The notes beneath the pieces are model-generated. The model was not told where the DNA came from. It searched no databases and saw only the letters and a list, made by a program, of their open reading frames with translations. The position numbers and the translations under genes are program-made. Positions 37,420 through 46,967 of a stretch of 64,000 nt of DNA are shown here, in pieces (position 1 is the stretch's first letter; the number at the start of each line of letters is the position of its first letter). This DNA is from Burkholderiales bacterium RIFCSPLOWO2_12_FULL_65_40 (GTDB taxonomy: Bacteria; Pseudomonadota; Gammaproteobacteria; Burkholderiales; Burkholderiaceae_C), in the NCBI GenBank assembly GCA_001770955.1, contig MESL01000023.1:1-64000 (forward strand), read 5' to 3'.

Positions 37420-37454
37420 GCGCTTGTCTTGTCAACAACTACCGGAATGACTCC

Positions 37455-38447
37455 ATGAAAAAAACCCTGATCGCCCTGGCCGTTCTCAGCTCCGTGGCGG
37501 GCATCGCCTCGGCCCAATCCAACGTGACCCTGTACGGGCGCCTTGACGCCGGCCTGGGCAAGGCCTTCGGCGGCCAGTCGCAGATGATCGGCAACTACAA
37601 GGAAACCTCCATGTGGGGCGTGCGCGGCCAGGAAGACCTGGGCGGCGGCCTGAAGGCGTCGTTCAACTTTGAACAAGGCGTCAACATCGAAGACGGCGCC
37701 CTGACGGGTGGCGCTGCGGGCGCGTGGAATCGCGCGGCCTGGCTGGCCATTGGTGGCGGCTTCGGCGAGTTCGCCATGGGCCGCATGACCACGGCGCAGA
37801 ACCGCACCATGGGCACGTTCGACCTCAACGGCACGACCAACAACACCTCGGCGCTGAAGAACCTCGGCCTGGACGCCGACGGCTCCCTGGGCGGCAACCG
37901 CGCCAACAGCCAATTTCTTTACACCTCGCCCAAGCTGAGCGGCTTTCAGGCGCGCGCCGCCGTGGTCATGAAGCAGGACAAGGCGGCCCCTGCCGCAGGC
38001 GCCGCCGACACGCGCAAGGGCTCGTACCAGCTCGCCGCCAGCTACCAGAATGGCCCCCTGAGCCTGGGCGCCGTGGTGCAGAGCAAGATGGCCGAAGGCG
38101 CCAACAACCGCACCGGTTATGCCCTGGGCGCGCGCTACAGCTTCGAGTCGTTCGTGGTCAGCGCGCTGTACACGCAGGACGAATCCAAAACCACCGGCAA
38201 GGGCTTTGGCCTGGGCGTCTCTGTGCCGCTGGGCGCGTGGGTGGTGGGCGCACAAGTGGCCCGCATCACGGACAACCCCAACCCGGCTCGCGACGGCGCC
38301 ACCGCCTACGAGCTGTTCGCCAACTACCATCTGTCCAAGCGCACCATGATGTATGCAGGCTACGGCGGCCTCAACAGCGCCGGCAAGGTGGTCAAGGGCA
38401 CGACCGGCTCCAGCACCTTCGGCGTGGGCCTGGTGCACCGCTTCTGA
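37455..38447 (+). CDS. Gram-negative porin (betaproteobacterial OmpC/Omp32-like)
   Basis: MKKTLIALAVLSSVAGIASAQSNVTLYGRLDAGLGK; terminal F (GVGLVHRF). Confidence 0.95.
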   Translation: MKKTLIALAVLSSVAGIASAQSNVTLYGRLDAGLGKAFGGQSQMIGNYKETSMWGVRGQEDLGGGLKASFNFEQGVNIEDGALTGGAAGAWNRAAWLAIGGGFGEFAMGRMTTAQNRTMGTFDLNGTTNNTSALKNLGLDADGSLGGNRANSQFLYTSPKLSGFQARAAVVMKQDKAAPAAGAADTRKGSYQLAASYQNGPLSLGAVVQSKMAEGANNRTGYALGARYSFESFVVSALYTQDESKTTGKGFGLGVSVPLGAWVVGAQVARITDNPNPARDGATAYELFANYHLSKRTMMYAGYGGLNSAGKVVKGTTGSSTFGVGLVHRF

Positions 38448-38511
38448 ACGTGGGCGGCGCACGCCGCCTGCCCGGGCTGCCGTCGCCCGCCGGGGCAGCA
38501 GCCCCCCGTCC

Positions 38512-38534
38512 AACGCCGCGCCCTGCGCGGCGTT
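38512..38534 (+). terminator. Hairpin downstream of porin
   Basis: AACGCCGCG-CCCTG-CGCGGCGTT. Confidence 0.5.
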
Positions 38535-38598
38535 GTCGTTTCCGGCGTCCCCACGGCATCCCGAGGGGGCGTTTTGCGCCGGAAATGCGTGAAGAACC

Positions 38599-38631
38599 AA
38601 AAAAAAGCGGCCTATCAAGCCGCTCTTTTTC
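38599..38631. terminator. Rho-independent terminator, bidirectional
   Basis: AAAAAAAGCGGC-CTATCAA-GCCGCTCTTTTT. Confidence 0.75.
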
Positions 38632-38794
38632 TGGTCACTCGCTATGAAACCCCTGGCACACACTGCGCGGCCCCGTCGCCCTCCACAAAGGGTGTGCCGG
38701 GTGCGCATGGCGTGACTGCGGGAGCCATTGTGTGCCCGGCGCATGACATGGGCATGACCAGCGCAGCCTTGCGCGCTTGCGTACACTGGCACGC

Positions 38795-39310
38795 ATGAGC
38801 CGCACCCCCGACACCATCAGCACCCTGCGCGATGTGCTGGCGCGCTGCCGCACCATTGCGGTGGTGGGCCTGTCACCGCAATGGCACCGTCCGAGCTACT
38901 TCGCCGCCAAGTACATGCAGGCGCACGGTTACCGCATCGTGCCCGTGAACCCGGTGGTCGCGCAGGGCGGCGGCCACATTCTGGGCGAGCCCTGCCACGC
39001 AAGCCTGTACGAGGCCGAACAGGCCATCGCCCGCCAGGGCGGGCGCATCGACATGGTGGACTGCTTCCGCAAGAGCGGGGACATCCCGCCGCTGGCCGAG
39101 GAGGCCGTGGCCATCGGCGCGAGCTGCCTCTGGCTGCAGCTCGGTGTGCGGCATGAGGACGCCGCCCAGCGCGCCGAGGACGCGGGCATGCAGGTCATCC
39201 AGAACCGCTGCGTAAAAATTGAGCACGCGCGCCTGTTCGGCGGCCTGGGCTGGATGGGTGTGAACACCCAGGTAATCACGGCCAAGCGGCTGAGGCAGCT
39301 CCCCTATTGA
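38795..39310 (+). CDS. CoA-binding domain protein (YccU-like)
   Basis: TIAVVGLSPQWHRPSYFAAKYMQAHGYRIVPVNP. Confidence 0.9.
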   Translation: MSRTPDTISTLRDVLARCRTIAVVGLSPQWHRPSYFAAKYMQAHGYRIVPVNPVVAQGGGHILGEPCHASLYEAEQAIARQGGRIDMVDCFRKSGDIPPLAEEAVAIGASCLWLQLGVRHEDAAQRAEDAGMQVIQNRCVKIEHARLFGGLGWMGVNTQVITAKRLRQLPY

Positions 39311-39360
39311 TAGCTACCTGCGCTTGCTACACAAGCGCTGGGTGCACTTTTGATGCATAA
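39306..39360 (+). repeat. ATAGC repeat, family 1 (copy f)
   Basis: TTGATAGCTACCTGCGCTTGCTACACAAGCGCTGGGTGCACTTTTGATGCATAA. Confidence 0.6.
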
Positions 39361-39364
39361 AATC

Positions 39365-40687
39365 ATGGCAGACACACCCTCTTCCGGCGCCGACCATGCC
39401 TACGGCTTTGGCACCCGCGCCATCCACGCAGGCGCCCAGCCCGACCCGGTGACCGGCGCGCGCGCCACGCCCATCCACCAGACCACCAGCTTTGTCTTCG
39501 ACAGCGCCGAGCACGCCAGCAGCCTGTTCAACCTGCAGACCTTCGGCAATGTGTACAGCCGCATCAGCAACCCCACGGTGGCGGTGCTGGAGGAACGCAT
39601 CGCCAGCCTGGAAAACGGCCGCGCCGCGCTGGCCTGCGCCAGCGGCATGGCCGCGCAGATGGCGGCGCTGCTGGCCATCCTGAAAACCGGCGACCACATC
39701 GTGGCGGCCAGCACGCTGTATGGCGGCACGGTGGGGCAATTGGGCGTGGGGTTCAGCCGGCTCGGCATCGAGACCACCTTCGTGGACCCGGCCGACCCCG
39801 AGAACTTTGCGCGCGCCATGCGCCCGAACACGCGGGCCGTGTACGGCGAGACCATCGGCAACCCGCTGGTCAACGTGCTCGACATTGCGGCCATCGCGGA
39901 CGTGGCCCATGCCCACGGCGTGCCGCTGGTCATCGACAACACCGTGGCCAGCCCCTACCTGTGCAACCCGCTGCAGTTTGGCGCCGACATCGTGGTGCAC
40001 AGCGCCACCAAATACATCGGCGGCCACGGCACCACCATGGGCGGCGTGGTGGTCGAGGGCGGCAAGTTTCCGTGGGACAACGGCCAATTCCCCGAGATGG
40101 TGGAGCCCAGCCGCGCCTACCACGGCGTGAAGTTTTACGAGACCTTTGGCGACTTTGGCTACACCATGAAGGCGCGCATGGAGGTCAACCGCACCTTTGG
40201 CGGCGTGCTCTCGCCGCTCAACGCCTGGCTGCTGTTGCAGGGTGCCGAGACGCTGCACCTGCGCATGCGCGAGCACTGCCGCAACGCGCTGCGGGTGGCG
40301 CAGTTCCTGCAGGGCCACCCGAAGGTGCAGTGGGTCAACTACCCCGGATTGAGCGGCTCGCCCCACCACGCGCTGGCGCAAAAGCAGTTCCGCGCGGTGG
40401 ACGGCCACCCCGGCGCTTCGGGCATCCTCACCTTCGGCGTGAAGGGCGGGGCTGCCGCGGGCGAGAAGTTCATCGACGCCTGCGAGTTTCTGAGCCACCT
40501 GGCCAACATTGGCGACGCCAAGACGCTGGTGATCCACCCCGCCTCCACCACGCACCGGCAACTGAACGACGAAGAGCTGGCGCGGGCGGGCGTGGGCGCC
40601 GACATGGTGCGCCTGAGCGTCGGCATCGAGGACGTGGACGACATCCTCTGGGACATCGACCAGGCGCTGGAGCGCGCCACGGGATAG
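39365..40687 (+). CDS. metY: O-acetylhomoserine aminocarboxypropyltransferase (Cys/Met metabolism PLP enzyme)
   Basis: YGFGTRAIHAGAQPDPVTGARATPIHQTTSFVF; HSATKYIGGHGTTMGG; ORF open from 39350. Confidence 0.9.
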   Translation: MADTPSSGADHAYGFGTRAIHAGAQPDPVTGARATPIHQTTSFVFDSAEHASSLFNLQTFGNVYSRISNPTVAVLEERIASLENGRAALACASGMAAQMAALLAILKTGDHIVAASTLYGGTVGQLGVGFSRLGIETTFVDPADPENFARAMRPNTRAVYGETIGNPLVNVLDIAAIADVAHAHGVPLVIDNTVASPYLCNPLQFGADIVVHSATKYIGGHGTTMGGVVVEGGKFPWDNGQFPEMVEPSRAYHGVKFYETFGDFGYTMKARMEVNRTFGGVLSPLNAWLLLQGAETLHLRMREHCRNALRVAQFLQGHPKVQWVNYPGLSGSPHHALAQKQFRAVDGHPGASGILTFGVKGGAAAGEKFIDACEFLSHLANIGDAKTLVIHPASTTHRQLNDEELARAGVGADMVRLSVGIEDVDDILWDIDQALERATG

Positions 40688-40699
40688 GAGCCTGGGCTG

Positions 40700-41281
40700 T
40701 CAGGGCTCCTCTGGCGGCATGCGCTGGGCTGCCACGCGGCAGCGCTGCCAGCGCCGCCCCCGCTGCACGGCCGGCGCCAGCCACAGGATGTGCACCGTCA
40801 CATACCCCAGCGCTGCCAGCAGCAAGCCCAGCCCGGGCAGCCCCACCAGCAGTGGCACACCCAGGGCCTGCACCCACGCGGCCAGGGCCTGCAGGGTGAA
40901 GTCGCCCCCGGGCGCCACACTGCCCCAGGCGGGCATCACCTGCTCTCCCGGCATCACCAGCGCCCCCAGATAGAAGGCCAGGGCGTACAGCGGCACGATC
41001 GTCAGGGGGTTGGTATAGAACGTGGCGACACCACCCGCCACCACATTGCCGCGCAGCCAGGCACAGGCCAGCAGGGTGCCGGGCAGCTGCAGCGGCCCCG
41101 GGATCAGCCCGCAGAACATTCCGGCCGCCACGCCCCGGGCCAGGGGCTGGCGCTGAAAGCGGAACAGCGCGCGCTGCTCCAGCCAGGGCTGCAGACGCAG
41201 CAGCCAGGGCCGGTCCAGTTGGCCGCGCACACGGGGTTCGAGCCCCCGCAGCCAGCGGCGCAAGCTACACAGCATTTGCAT
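40700..41281 (-). CDS. DUF2062 membrane protein
   Basis: RFQRQPLARGVAAGMFCGLIPGPLQLPGTLLACAWLRGNVVAGGVATFYTNPLT. Confidence 0.8.
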   Translation of the reverse strand: MQMLCSLRRWLRGLEPRVRGQLDRPWLLRLQPWLEQRALFRFQRQPLARGVAAGMFCGLIPGPLQLPGTLLACAWLRGNVVAGGVATFYTNPLTIVPLYALAFYLGALVMPGEQVMPAWGSVAPGGDFTLQALAAWVQALGVPLLVGLPGLGLLLAALGYVTVHILWLAPAVQRGRRWQRCRVAAQRMPPEEP

Positions 41282-41297
41282 GGTGATGCTTACCTGG

Positions 41298-42260
41298 TCA
41301 GCCCTTGGGCGATACGCCCTGGCTGGAGCCGCGCAGCGACAGCAGAACCGAGCCGGCAATCAGCGTGGCCGTGACCAGCAGGGCATAGCCGATCGGGATC
41401 TTGTAGAAGTCGATCAGCAGCATCTTGGTGCCGATGAACACCAGCACCAGCGCCAGGCCATAGGCCAGCAGGTGGAAGCGGTTGGCCAGGTCGGCCAGCA
41501 AGAAGTACAGCGCGCGCAGGCCCAGGATGGCGAAGATGTTGGCCGTGAGCACGATGAACGGGTCGCTGGTGATGGCGAAGATGGCCGGAATGCTGTCCAC
41601 GGCAAAGATGATGTCGGTGGTGCCGATCAGCACCAGCACCACGAAGAGAGGGGTGTAGTGCTTCACGCCGTCGATCATGGTGCTGAGCTTCTCGCCGTCA
41701 AACCGGTCGGTGATGCGCATGCGCTTTTTCAGCAGCGTGAGCACCGGGTTGGTGGCGATGTCGGGCTCCTGCCCGGCGGCAAACCACATCTTCACGCCGG
41801 TGATGACCAGGAAAGCGCCGAACACGTACAGCAGCCAGTGGAAGGTGGCCAGCAGCCAGGCGCCCACCAGAATCAGCACGGTGCGCAGCACGATGGCGCC
41901 AATGATGCCGATGATGAGCGCGCGCTTCTGGTACTGCGGCGGTACGGCAAAGTAGCTGAACAGCATCAGAAAGACGAAGATGTTGTCCACCGACAGGCTC
42001 TTTTCGACCAGATAGCCGGTGATGAACTGCATCGACACCGTGTTGGCCACCTCGCGGCCCTGGCTGCCGTCCAGGTACCACCACAGCAGGGCCACAAACA
42101 CGAAGGCCAGCGAGAACCACAGCAGGCTCCAGCGCACGGCCTCCCCCATCGTGACCTTGTGCGCTCCCTGGCGCTCCATCACCAGCAGGTCGATGGCAAT
42201 GGCCACCACCACAAAGACGGCAAAGCCCGCCCACATCCACCAGGTTCCTATCGTTTCCAT
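41298..42260 (-). CDS. TerC-family integral membrane protein
   Basis: EKSLSVDNIFVFLMLFSYFAVPPQYQKRAL; likely start METIGTWWMW at 42260. Confidence 0.94.
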   Translation of the reverse strand: METIGTWWMWAGFAVFVVVAIAIDLLVMERQGAHKVTMGEAVRWSLLWFSLAFVFVALLWWYLDGSQGREVANTVSMQFITGYLVEKSLSVDNIFVFLMLFSYFAVPPQYQKRALIIGIIGAIVLRTVLILVGAWLLATFHWLLYVFGAFLVITGVKMWFAAGQEPDIATNPVLTLLKKRMRITDRFDGEKLSTMIDGVKHYTPLFVVLVLIGTTDIIFAVDSIPAIFAITSDPFIVLTANIFAILGLRALYFLLADLANRFHLLAYGLALVLVFIGTKMLLIDFYKIPIGYALLVTATLIAGSVLLSLRGSSQGVSPKG

Positions 42261-42416
42261 GCGTCGTTGCTCCGAAAGGGAAATTTGTCTTGCCGGGCAT
42301 TGCTGCCGGCCGAAGAGCTGCACTGTAGGGGCGGCATGGAACATTAAAAACCTGTCTTATCGATATGATTGGTGCGGTTTTTACGAACTAAACCCACTCC
42401 ACCGGCGAGGACACCC

Positions 42417-43322
42417 ATGAGCCAGAGCTTCAACTACCGCCATCTTTTCTACTTCTGGGTGGTGGCCAAGGAGGGCGGCATTGCCCGTGCCGCCGAGCGG
42501 CTGGACATGGCCGTGCAGACCATCAGCGCCCAGGTGCGCGCGCTGGAAAAGTCGCTCGGCGTGAGCCTGCTGCGCAACGAGGGCCGCACCCTGGTGCTGA
42601 CCGACGCGGGCGTCGCCGCACTGCACGAGGCCGACCACATCTTTGCGCTGGGTGAGCTGCTGCCCCTGCGCGTGCGCGAGGCGGCCAGCGGCCAGACGCT
42701 GCGTCTGAACCTGGGCATCTCCGACGGCATCGCCAAGCTGGCCGTGCACCGGTTGCTCAAACCCGTGCTGGACGAACCCCACCTGCGGCTGCTGTGCCAC
42801 GAGGGCGAGTTTCAGCCGCTGCTGGGCGAACTGGCACTGCACAAGCTGGATGCCGTGCTGGCCGACCGCGCGGCGTCGCCCAACCCCGCCCTGCGCACCA
42901 CCAGCCAGTTGCTGGGCAGCAGCGCCATCGCGTGGTTTGCACCGCCGCTGTGGGCCGAGGCGGCGGCAAAACAGTTCCCGCACAGCCTGGCCGTGGTGCC
43001 CGTGCTGCTGCCCACCGAGCACGCGGCCATGCGCGCGCGCATCGACCAGTGGCTGGAGCGCGAGCGCATCCGCCCGCGCATCGCCGGAGAATTTGAAGAC
43101 AGCGCACTCTTGAGCACCTTTGCGGCCACCGGCATGGGCATGATGCCCGCGCCCGTGTTGCTGGGCGAACACCTGACGCAAACGCATGGCCTGGTGCAGG
43201 TGGGCAGCACGCCCGATGTGCAGGAGCAGTTCCACCTGATCTACAGCGCGCGCAAGGTGATGCACCCGCTGCTGACGCGCCTGCTGGAGGCCGGGCAGAG
43301 CGAAATGCTATTAAATCAATAG
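42417..43322 (+). CDS. nhaR: NhaR-like LysR-family regulator
   Basis: MSQSFNYRHLFYFWVVAKEGGIARAAERLDMAVQTISAQVRALEKSLG. Confidence 0.85.
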   Translation: MSQSFNYRHLFYFWVVAKEGGIARAAERLDMAVQTISAQVRALEKSLGVSLLRNEGRTLVLTDAGVAALHEADHIFALGELLPLRVREAASGQTLRLNLGISDGIAKLAVHRLLKPVLDEPHLRLLCHEGEFQPLLGELALHKLDAVLADRAASPNPALRTTSQLLGSSAIAWFAPPLWAEAAAKQFPHSLAVVPVLLPTEHAAMRARIDQWLERERIRPRIAGEFEDSALLSTFAATGMGMMPAPVLLGEHLTQTHGLVQVGSTPDVQEQFHLIYSARKVMHPLLTRLLEAGQSEMLLNQ

Positions 43323-43345
43323 CTTTCAACGCTTATCCAGAAAAC
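43304..43345 (+). repeat. ATAGC repeat, family 1 (copy g), overlapping nhaR 3' end
   Basis: ATGCTATTAAATCAATAGCTTTCAACGCTTATCCAG. Confidence 0.5.
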
Positions 43346-43483
43346 GCAACAGCCCGAAAAAGCTTAAAGCTACGCCAACACCGACGGCCCCGCGGTGCGG
43401 GCATAACCGCTATCCTCTGTGCACGTAGCGTCCTCACCGTACACCCAGCCCACCATCCTCCTCGGCCCATCGACCCGCAACCC

Positions 43484-45064
43484 ATGTCGTCGCCCTCAAC
43501 CTCTTTGTGGAGCCCCCTGCGCCAACCGGCGTTCCGGGGCCTGTGGATTTGCGGCGGGGTGTTTTTTGTGGGCAGCGGCATGCAGACCATGGCGGCAGCG
43601 TGGCTCATGGTGGAGCTTACGGACTCGTCGTTTCTGGCGGCGCTGGTGCAGACCGCCGTGTTCATGCCCATGTTTCTGCTGGCGCTGCCCGCCGGCGTGC
43701 TGGCCGACACCACCGACCGGCGGCGCCTGATCTCGGGCGCGCTGCTGGCGCAGACCGGGGCCTGCGCGCTGCTGGCCCTGCTGACGCTGGGCGGCTGGAG
43801 CGGTCCGGCCTCGGTGCTTTTTCTGGTTTTTGTGTGCGGCTGCTGCATGGCCATGCTCACTCCCGCCTGGAACTCCTCGGTCATCGACCCGGTGCCGCGC
43901 GACGAGTGGCCCCAGGCCATCACCGCCGTCAGCATTGCCTACAACGCGGCGCGCGCCGTGGGGCCCACGCTGGCGGGGCTGCTGTTTGCGCAGCTGGGGG
44001 CGGGCTGGGTGTTTGCCGTCACGGTGGCGACCACGCTGGTGATGTGGGAGTCCATCCGCCGCTGGCCGCCCAAAGCGCACCCGCCGTCCAAACTGCCCGC
44101 CGAGCGCCTGTGGGGCGGCACGCTCAGCGGCCTGCGTTTTGCCTGGCATTCGCGCATCATTCTTGCGCAGCTGGTGCGCGTGATGGCGTTCGGTGCGGCG
44201 GGCTCGGCCCTGTGGGCACTGCTGCCGGTGATTGCGCAGCGCCTGGGCACGGGTGCGCAGGGCTTCGGCCTGCTGATGGGCTGCCTGGGCACGGGCGCCG
44301 TTCTGGTGGGGCTGATTCTGGGGCGCCTGCGGGCGCGCTTCGGGCTGGAAGTGATCGTGGGCACCGCCGGCGCCGTTTTTGCCGCCGCCATGCTGGTGGC
44401 CGCGCTCACGCAGGTGGCCTGGTTCGTCTATCTGTGGATGCTGCTGGCCGGCGCGGCCTGGATGTCGGCCATGTCCACCTTCAACACCGCCACCCAGGCC
44501 AGCGCACCGCAGTGGGTGCGCTCGCGCGCCGTGGCCATGCACATGGTGGCGGCGCTGGGCGCATTTGCCATGGGCTCGGCCTTCTGGGGCGCGTCGTCCG
44601 ACCTTTTCGGCCTGACGCCCACGCTGTGCGTGGCGGCCGCGCTGCTGGGCGCGGGCCTGCTGCTGGCGCGCCCCATGCCGCTGCGCATGGGTGCCCTGCA
44701 CGAGGTGACCCAGGCGACGCCTTGGGATGAGCTGTTCATCGAAGCCGAACCCCTGCCCGAGGCCGGCCCCGTGGCCGTGGAGGTGGGTTACCGCATCGCG
44801 CCAGGCACCGACGCGGCCTTTCTGGACACCATCAGCCGCATGAAGGCCCCGCGCCGGCGCGACGGCGCTACCTTCTGGCGCGTGTACAAGGACCTGGGCG
44901 AGCCCTCGCGCTATGTCGAGCGCTTCATCGTCGAGTCCTGGGCCGGCTACCTGCACCAGCGCGTCCGCGCCACCATGGCCGACCAGACGCTGGAAACGGA
45001 GGTGCGCGCCTTCCTCGCGCCCGGCGAAACGGCGCGCATGTCGCACTACATCGCTGAGAGGTGA
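43484..45064 (+). CDS. MFS transporter (MFS_3/EntS-like) with C-terminal soluble domain
   Basis: 526 aa; [36 protein letters not shown]. Confidence 0.9.
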   Translation: MSSPSTSLWSPLRQPAFRGLWICGGVFFVGSGMQTMAAAWLMVELTDSSFLAALVQTAVFMPMFLLALPAGVLADTTDRRRLISGALLAQTGACALLALLTLGGWSGPASVLFLVFVCGCCMAMLTPAWNSSVIDPVPRDEWPQAITAVSIAYNAARAVGPTLAGLLFAQLGAGWVFAVTVATTLVMWESIRRWPPKAHPPSKLPAERLWGGTLSGLRFAWHSRIILAQLVRVMAFGAAGSALWALLPVIAQRLGTGAQGFGLLMGCLGTGAVLVGLILGRLRARFGLEVIVGTAGAVFAAAMLVAALTQVAWFVYLWMLLAGAAWMSAMSTFNTATQASAPQWVRSRAVAMHMVAALGAFAMGSAFWGASSDLFGLTPTLCVAAALLGAGLLLARPMPLRMGALHEVTQATPWDELFIEAEPLPEAGPVAVEVGYRIAPGTDAAFLDTISRMKAPRRRDGATFWRVYKDLGEPSRYVERFIVESWAGYLHQRVRATMADQTLETEVRAFLAPGETARMSHYIAER

Positions 45065-45084
45065 AACCCCGCGCGTCAAAACCG

Positions 45085-45200
45085 CAGCGGCCCAGGCCAG
45101 TGCACCCGTGGAACTGGCTTTGCCAGGCCACCGGGTGCGTCCCCCTCCCGCGCGCAGCGCGAGAGAGGGGGAATACGCCGAAGGCGGCTCAAGGGGTGCC
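45085..45200. repeat. Hairpin-forming dispersed repeat, family 2 (copy 2)
   Basis: CGGCCCAGGCCAGTG...CCCCCTC-CCGCGCGCAGCGCGAGA-GAGGGGG. Confidence 0.55.
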
Positions 45201-45228
45201 CTCCCTTCCTCCTGCGACAATCGGGGGC

Positions 45229-46347
45229 ATGAGCACCACCTTCGCCCCCCTCACCAACGACACCTTCCTGCGCGCCTGCCGTCGCCAGGCCACCGACTAC
45301 ACCCCTCTGTGGCTGATGCGCCAGGCGGGCCGCTACCTGCCCGAATACAAGGCCACGCGCGCCCAGGCCGGCAGCTTCATGGGCCTGGCCACCAACGTGG
45401 ACTTCGCCACGGAAGTGACCCTGCAGCCACTCGAGCGCTTCCCGCTCGACGCCGCCATTCTGTTCAGCGACATCCTCACCGTGCCCGACGCCATGGGCCT
45501 GGGTTTGACCTTTGCCGAGGGCGAGGGCCCGCGCTTTGCCAAGTCGGTGCGCAATGAAGCCGGCGTGGCCGAGCTGGCCGTGCCCGACATGGACAAGCTG
45601 CGCTACGTGTTCGACGCCGTCACCAGCATCCGCAAGGCGCTCAATGGCCGCGTGCCGCTGATCGGCTTCTCGGGCAGCCCCTGGACGCTGGCCTGCTACA
45701 TGGTCGAGGGCAAGGGCAGTGACGACTACCGCCTCGTCAAGACGCTGATGTACAGCCGTCCCGACCTGATGCACCGCATCCTGGCCGTGAATGCCGACGC
45801 CGTGGCGCAGTACCTGAACGCCCAGATCGACGCGGGCGCCCAGGCCGTGATGGTGTTCGACAGCTGGGGCGGCGTGCTCGCCGACGGCTGCTTCCAGGAC
45901 TTCAGCCTGGAATACACCAAGCGCGTGCTCGCCCAACTCAAGCGCACCGGCGTGGACGGCCAGGACGTGCCGCGCATCGTCTTCACCAAGGGCGGCGGCA
46001 TCTGGCTCGACGACATGAAGGACATCGACTGCGAGGTGTTGGGCCTGGACTGGACGGCCAACCTGGGCAAGGCGCGCGCCATCGTCGGCGGCCAGGTGGG
46101 CGGCCCCGGCAAGGCGCTGCAGGGCAACATCGACCCCAACGTGCTGTTCGCCCCGCCCGCGCAGATCGTCACCCAGGTGCACGCCGTGCTCGACAGCTTC
46201 GGCACGCCGCACACCGACCGCAGCACCACCGGCCCTACGCACATCTTCAACCTGGGCCACGGCATCAGTCAGTTCACGCCGCCCGAGCATGTGGCCGCGT
46301 TGGTCGAAGCCGTGCACAGCCACTCGCGCGCGCAGCGCAGGGCTTGA
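45229..46347 (+). CDS. hemE: Uroporphyrinogen decarboxylase HemE
   Basis: [36 protein letters not shown] at 45229. Confidence 0.97.
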   Translation: MSTTFAPLTNDTFLRACRRQATDYTPLWLMRQAGRYLPEYKATRAQAGSFMGLATNVDFATEVTLQPLERFPLDAAILFSDILTVPDAMGLGLTFAEGEGPRFAKSVRNEAGVAELAVPDMDKLRYVFDAVTSIRKALNGRVPLIGFSGSPWTLACYMVEGKGSDDYRLVKTLMYSRPDLMHRILAVNADAVAQYLNAQIDAGAQAVMVFDSWGGVLADGCFQDFSLEYTKRVLAQLKRTGVDGQDVPRIVFTKGGGIWLDDMKDIDCEVLGLDWTANLGKARAIVGGQVGGPGKALQGNIDPNVLFAPPAQIVTQVHAVLDSFGTPHTDRSTTGPTHIFNLGHGISQFTPPEHVAALVEAVHSHSRAQRRA

Positions 46348-46387
46348 TTCCGGGCAACCCGGCTGTCTGACTTATGCACACCGGCAC

Positions 46388-46424
46388 GGTGGCACCTACC
46401 TGCCTTGCGCCAGTGGGTGCCACC
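46388..46424 (+). terminator. Hairpin downstream of hemE
   Basis: GGTGGCACC...GGTGCCACC, perfect 9-bp stem. Confidence 0.35.
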
Positions 46425-46559
46425 GCTCTGTAAAGTGCCACGCCCCCTCCACAGCGTCGCAAGTGCTTGATTTCATTCACCCGTCGTTATTGCTGCTTTG
46501 GCGGGCACCCTGTTGAAAGCCCGTGTTTTCAAGGCCTTGCAGCCCATGCCCAGGGGATA

Positions 46560-46580
46560 TCAACAAAGTTATCCACAGAA
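46560..46580 (+). repeat. 21-bp direct repeat containing DnaA box (unit 1)
   Basis: TCAACAAAGTTATCCACAGAA, identical to 46887-46907. Confidence 0.9.
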
Positions 46581-46886
46581 AATCGGGACGATTGCAAAAA
46601 TCCTTGTCATGACAAGCACTTGCAGTGAAAACCCAAAAAAGTGAGTGAACCGGCGCCGTGCATGACGCAGATCCGGTTTGCTGCCACAGGTTGACGTGAC
46701 CAAATGCAACGACTTGTGCACACTTCCCGCACTGTGGTATGCCCCCCGACACCGCGCCCCCTGCAAAAGCCCATGGACACGATGGACACCATTGATTCAT
46801 ATGAACTTTTTCAACAGCTCCCCTTTGAGAGGCTGCTTTTTGGCCAGGGTATCCCGTCAGCCCGGCCCCCCCCGGACGCGAGGATG

Positions 46887-46907
46887 TCAACAAAGTTATC
46901 CACAGAA
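46887..46907 (+). repeat. 21-bp direct repeat containing DnaA box (unit 2)
   Basis: TCAACAAAGTTATCCACAGAA. Confidence 0.9.
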
Positions 46908-46967
46908 GTGGACCTCCCCCGGCGCAAAGGCCTGAAAATCAAGCACTTAGCGCAACAAGCTGAAGCC

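Larger units (their letters stand above)
46372..46904 (+). promoter_or_regulatory. Candidate DnaA-binding region: four same-strand DnaA-box-like 9-mers
   Basis: TTATGCACA 46372-46380; TTATCCACA 46569-46577; TTGTGCACA 46714-46722 (one mismatch to TTWTNCACA); TTATCCACA 46896-46904. Confidence 0.55.

Noticed and set aside
46477-46893. 138-aa minus-strand ORF in the hemE-priA gap
   Set aside because: No recognisable domain or RBS; overlaps the repeat/DnaA-box structure, so likely non-coding.
46704-46967. N-terminal extension of PriA from the ORF-track start
   Set aside because: Extension spans DnaA boxes and repeats and does not resemble PriA; GTG at 46968 (VNTPLPTVQVAVHTP) fits PriA N-termini.
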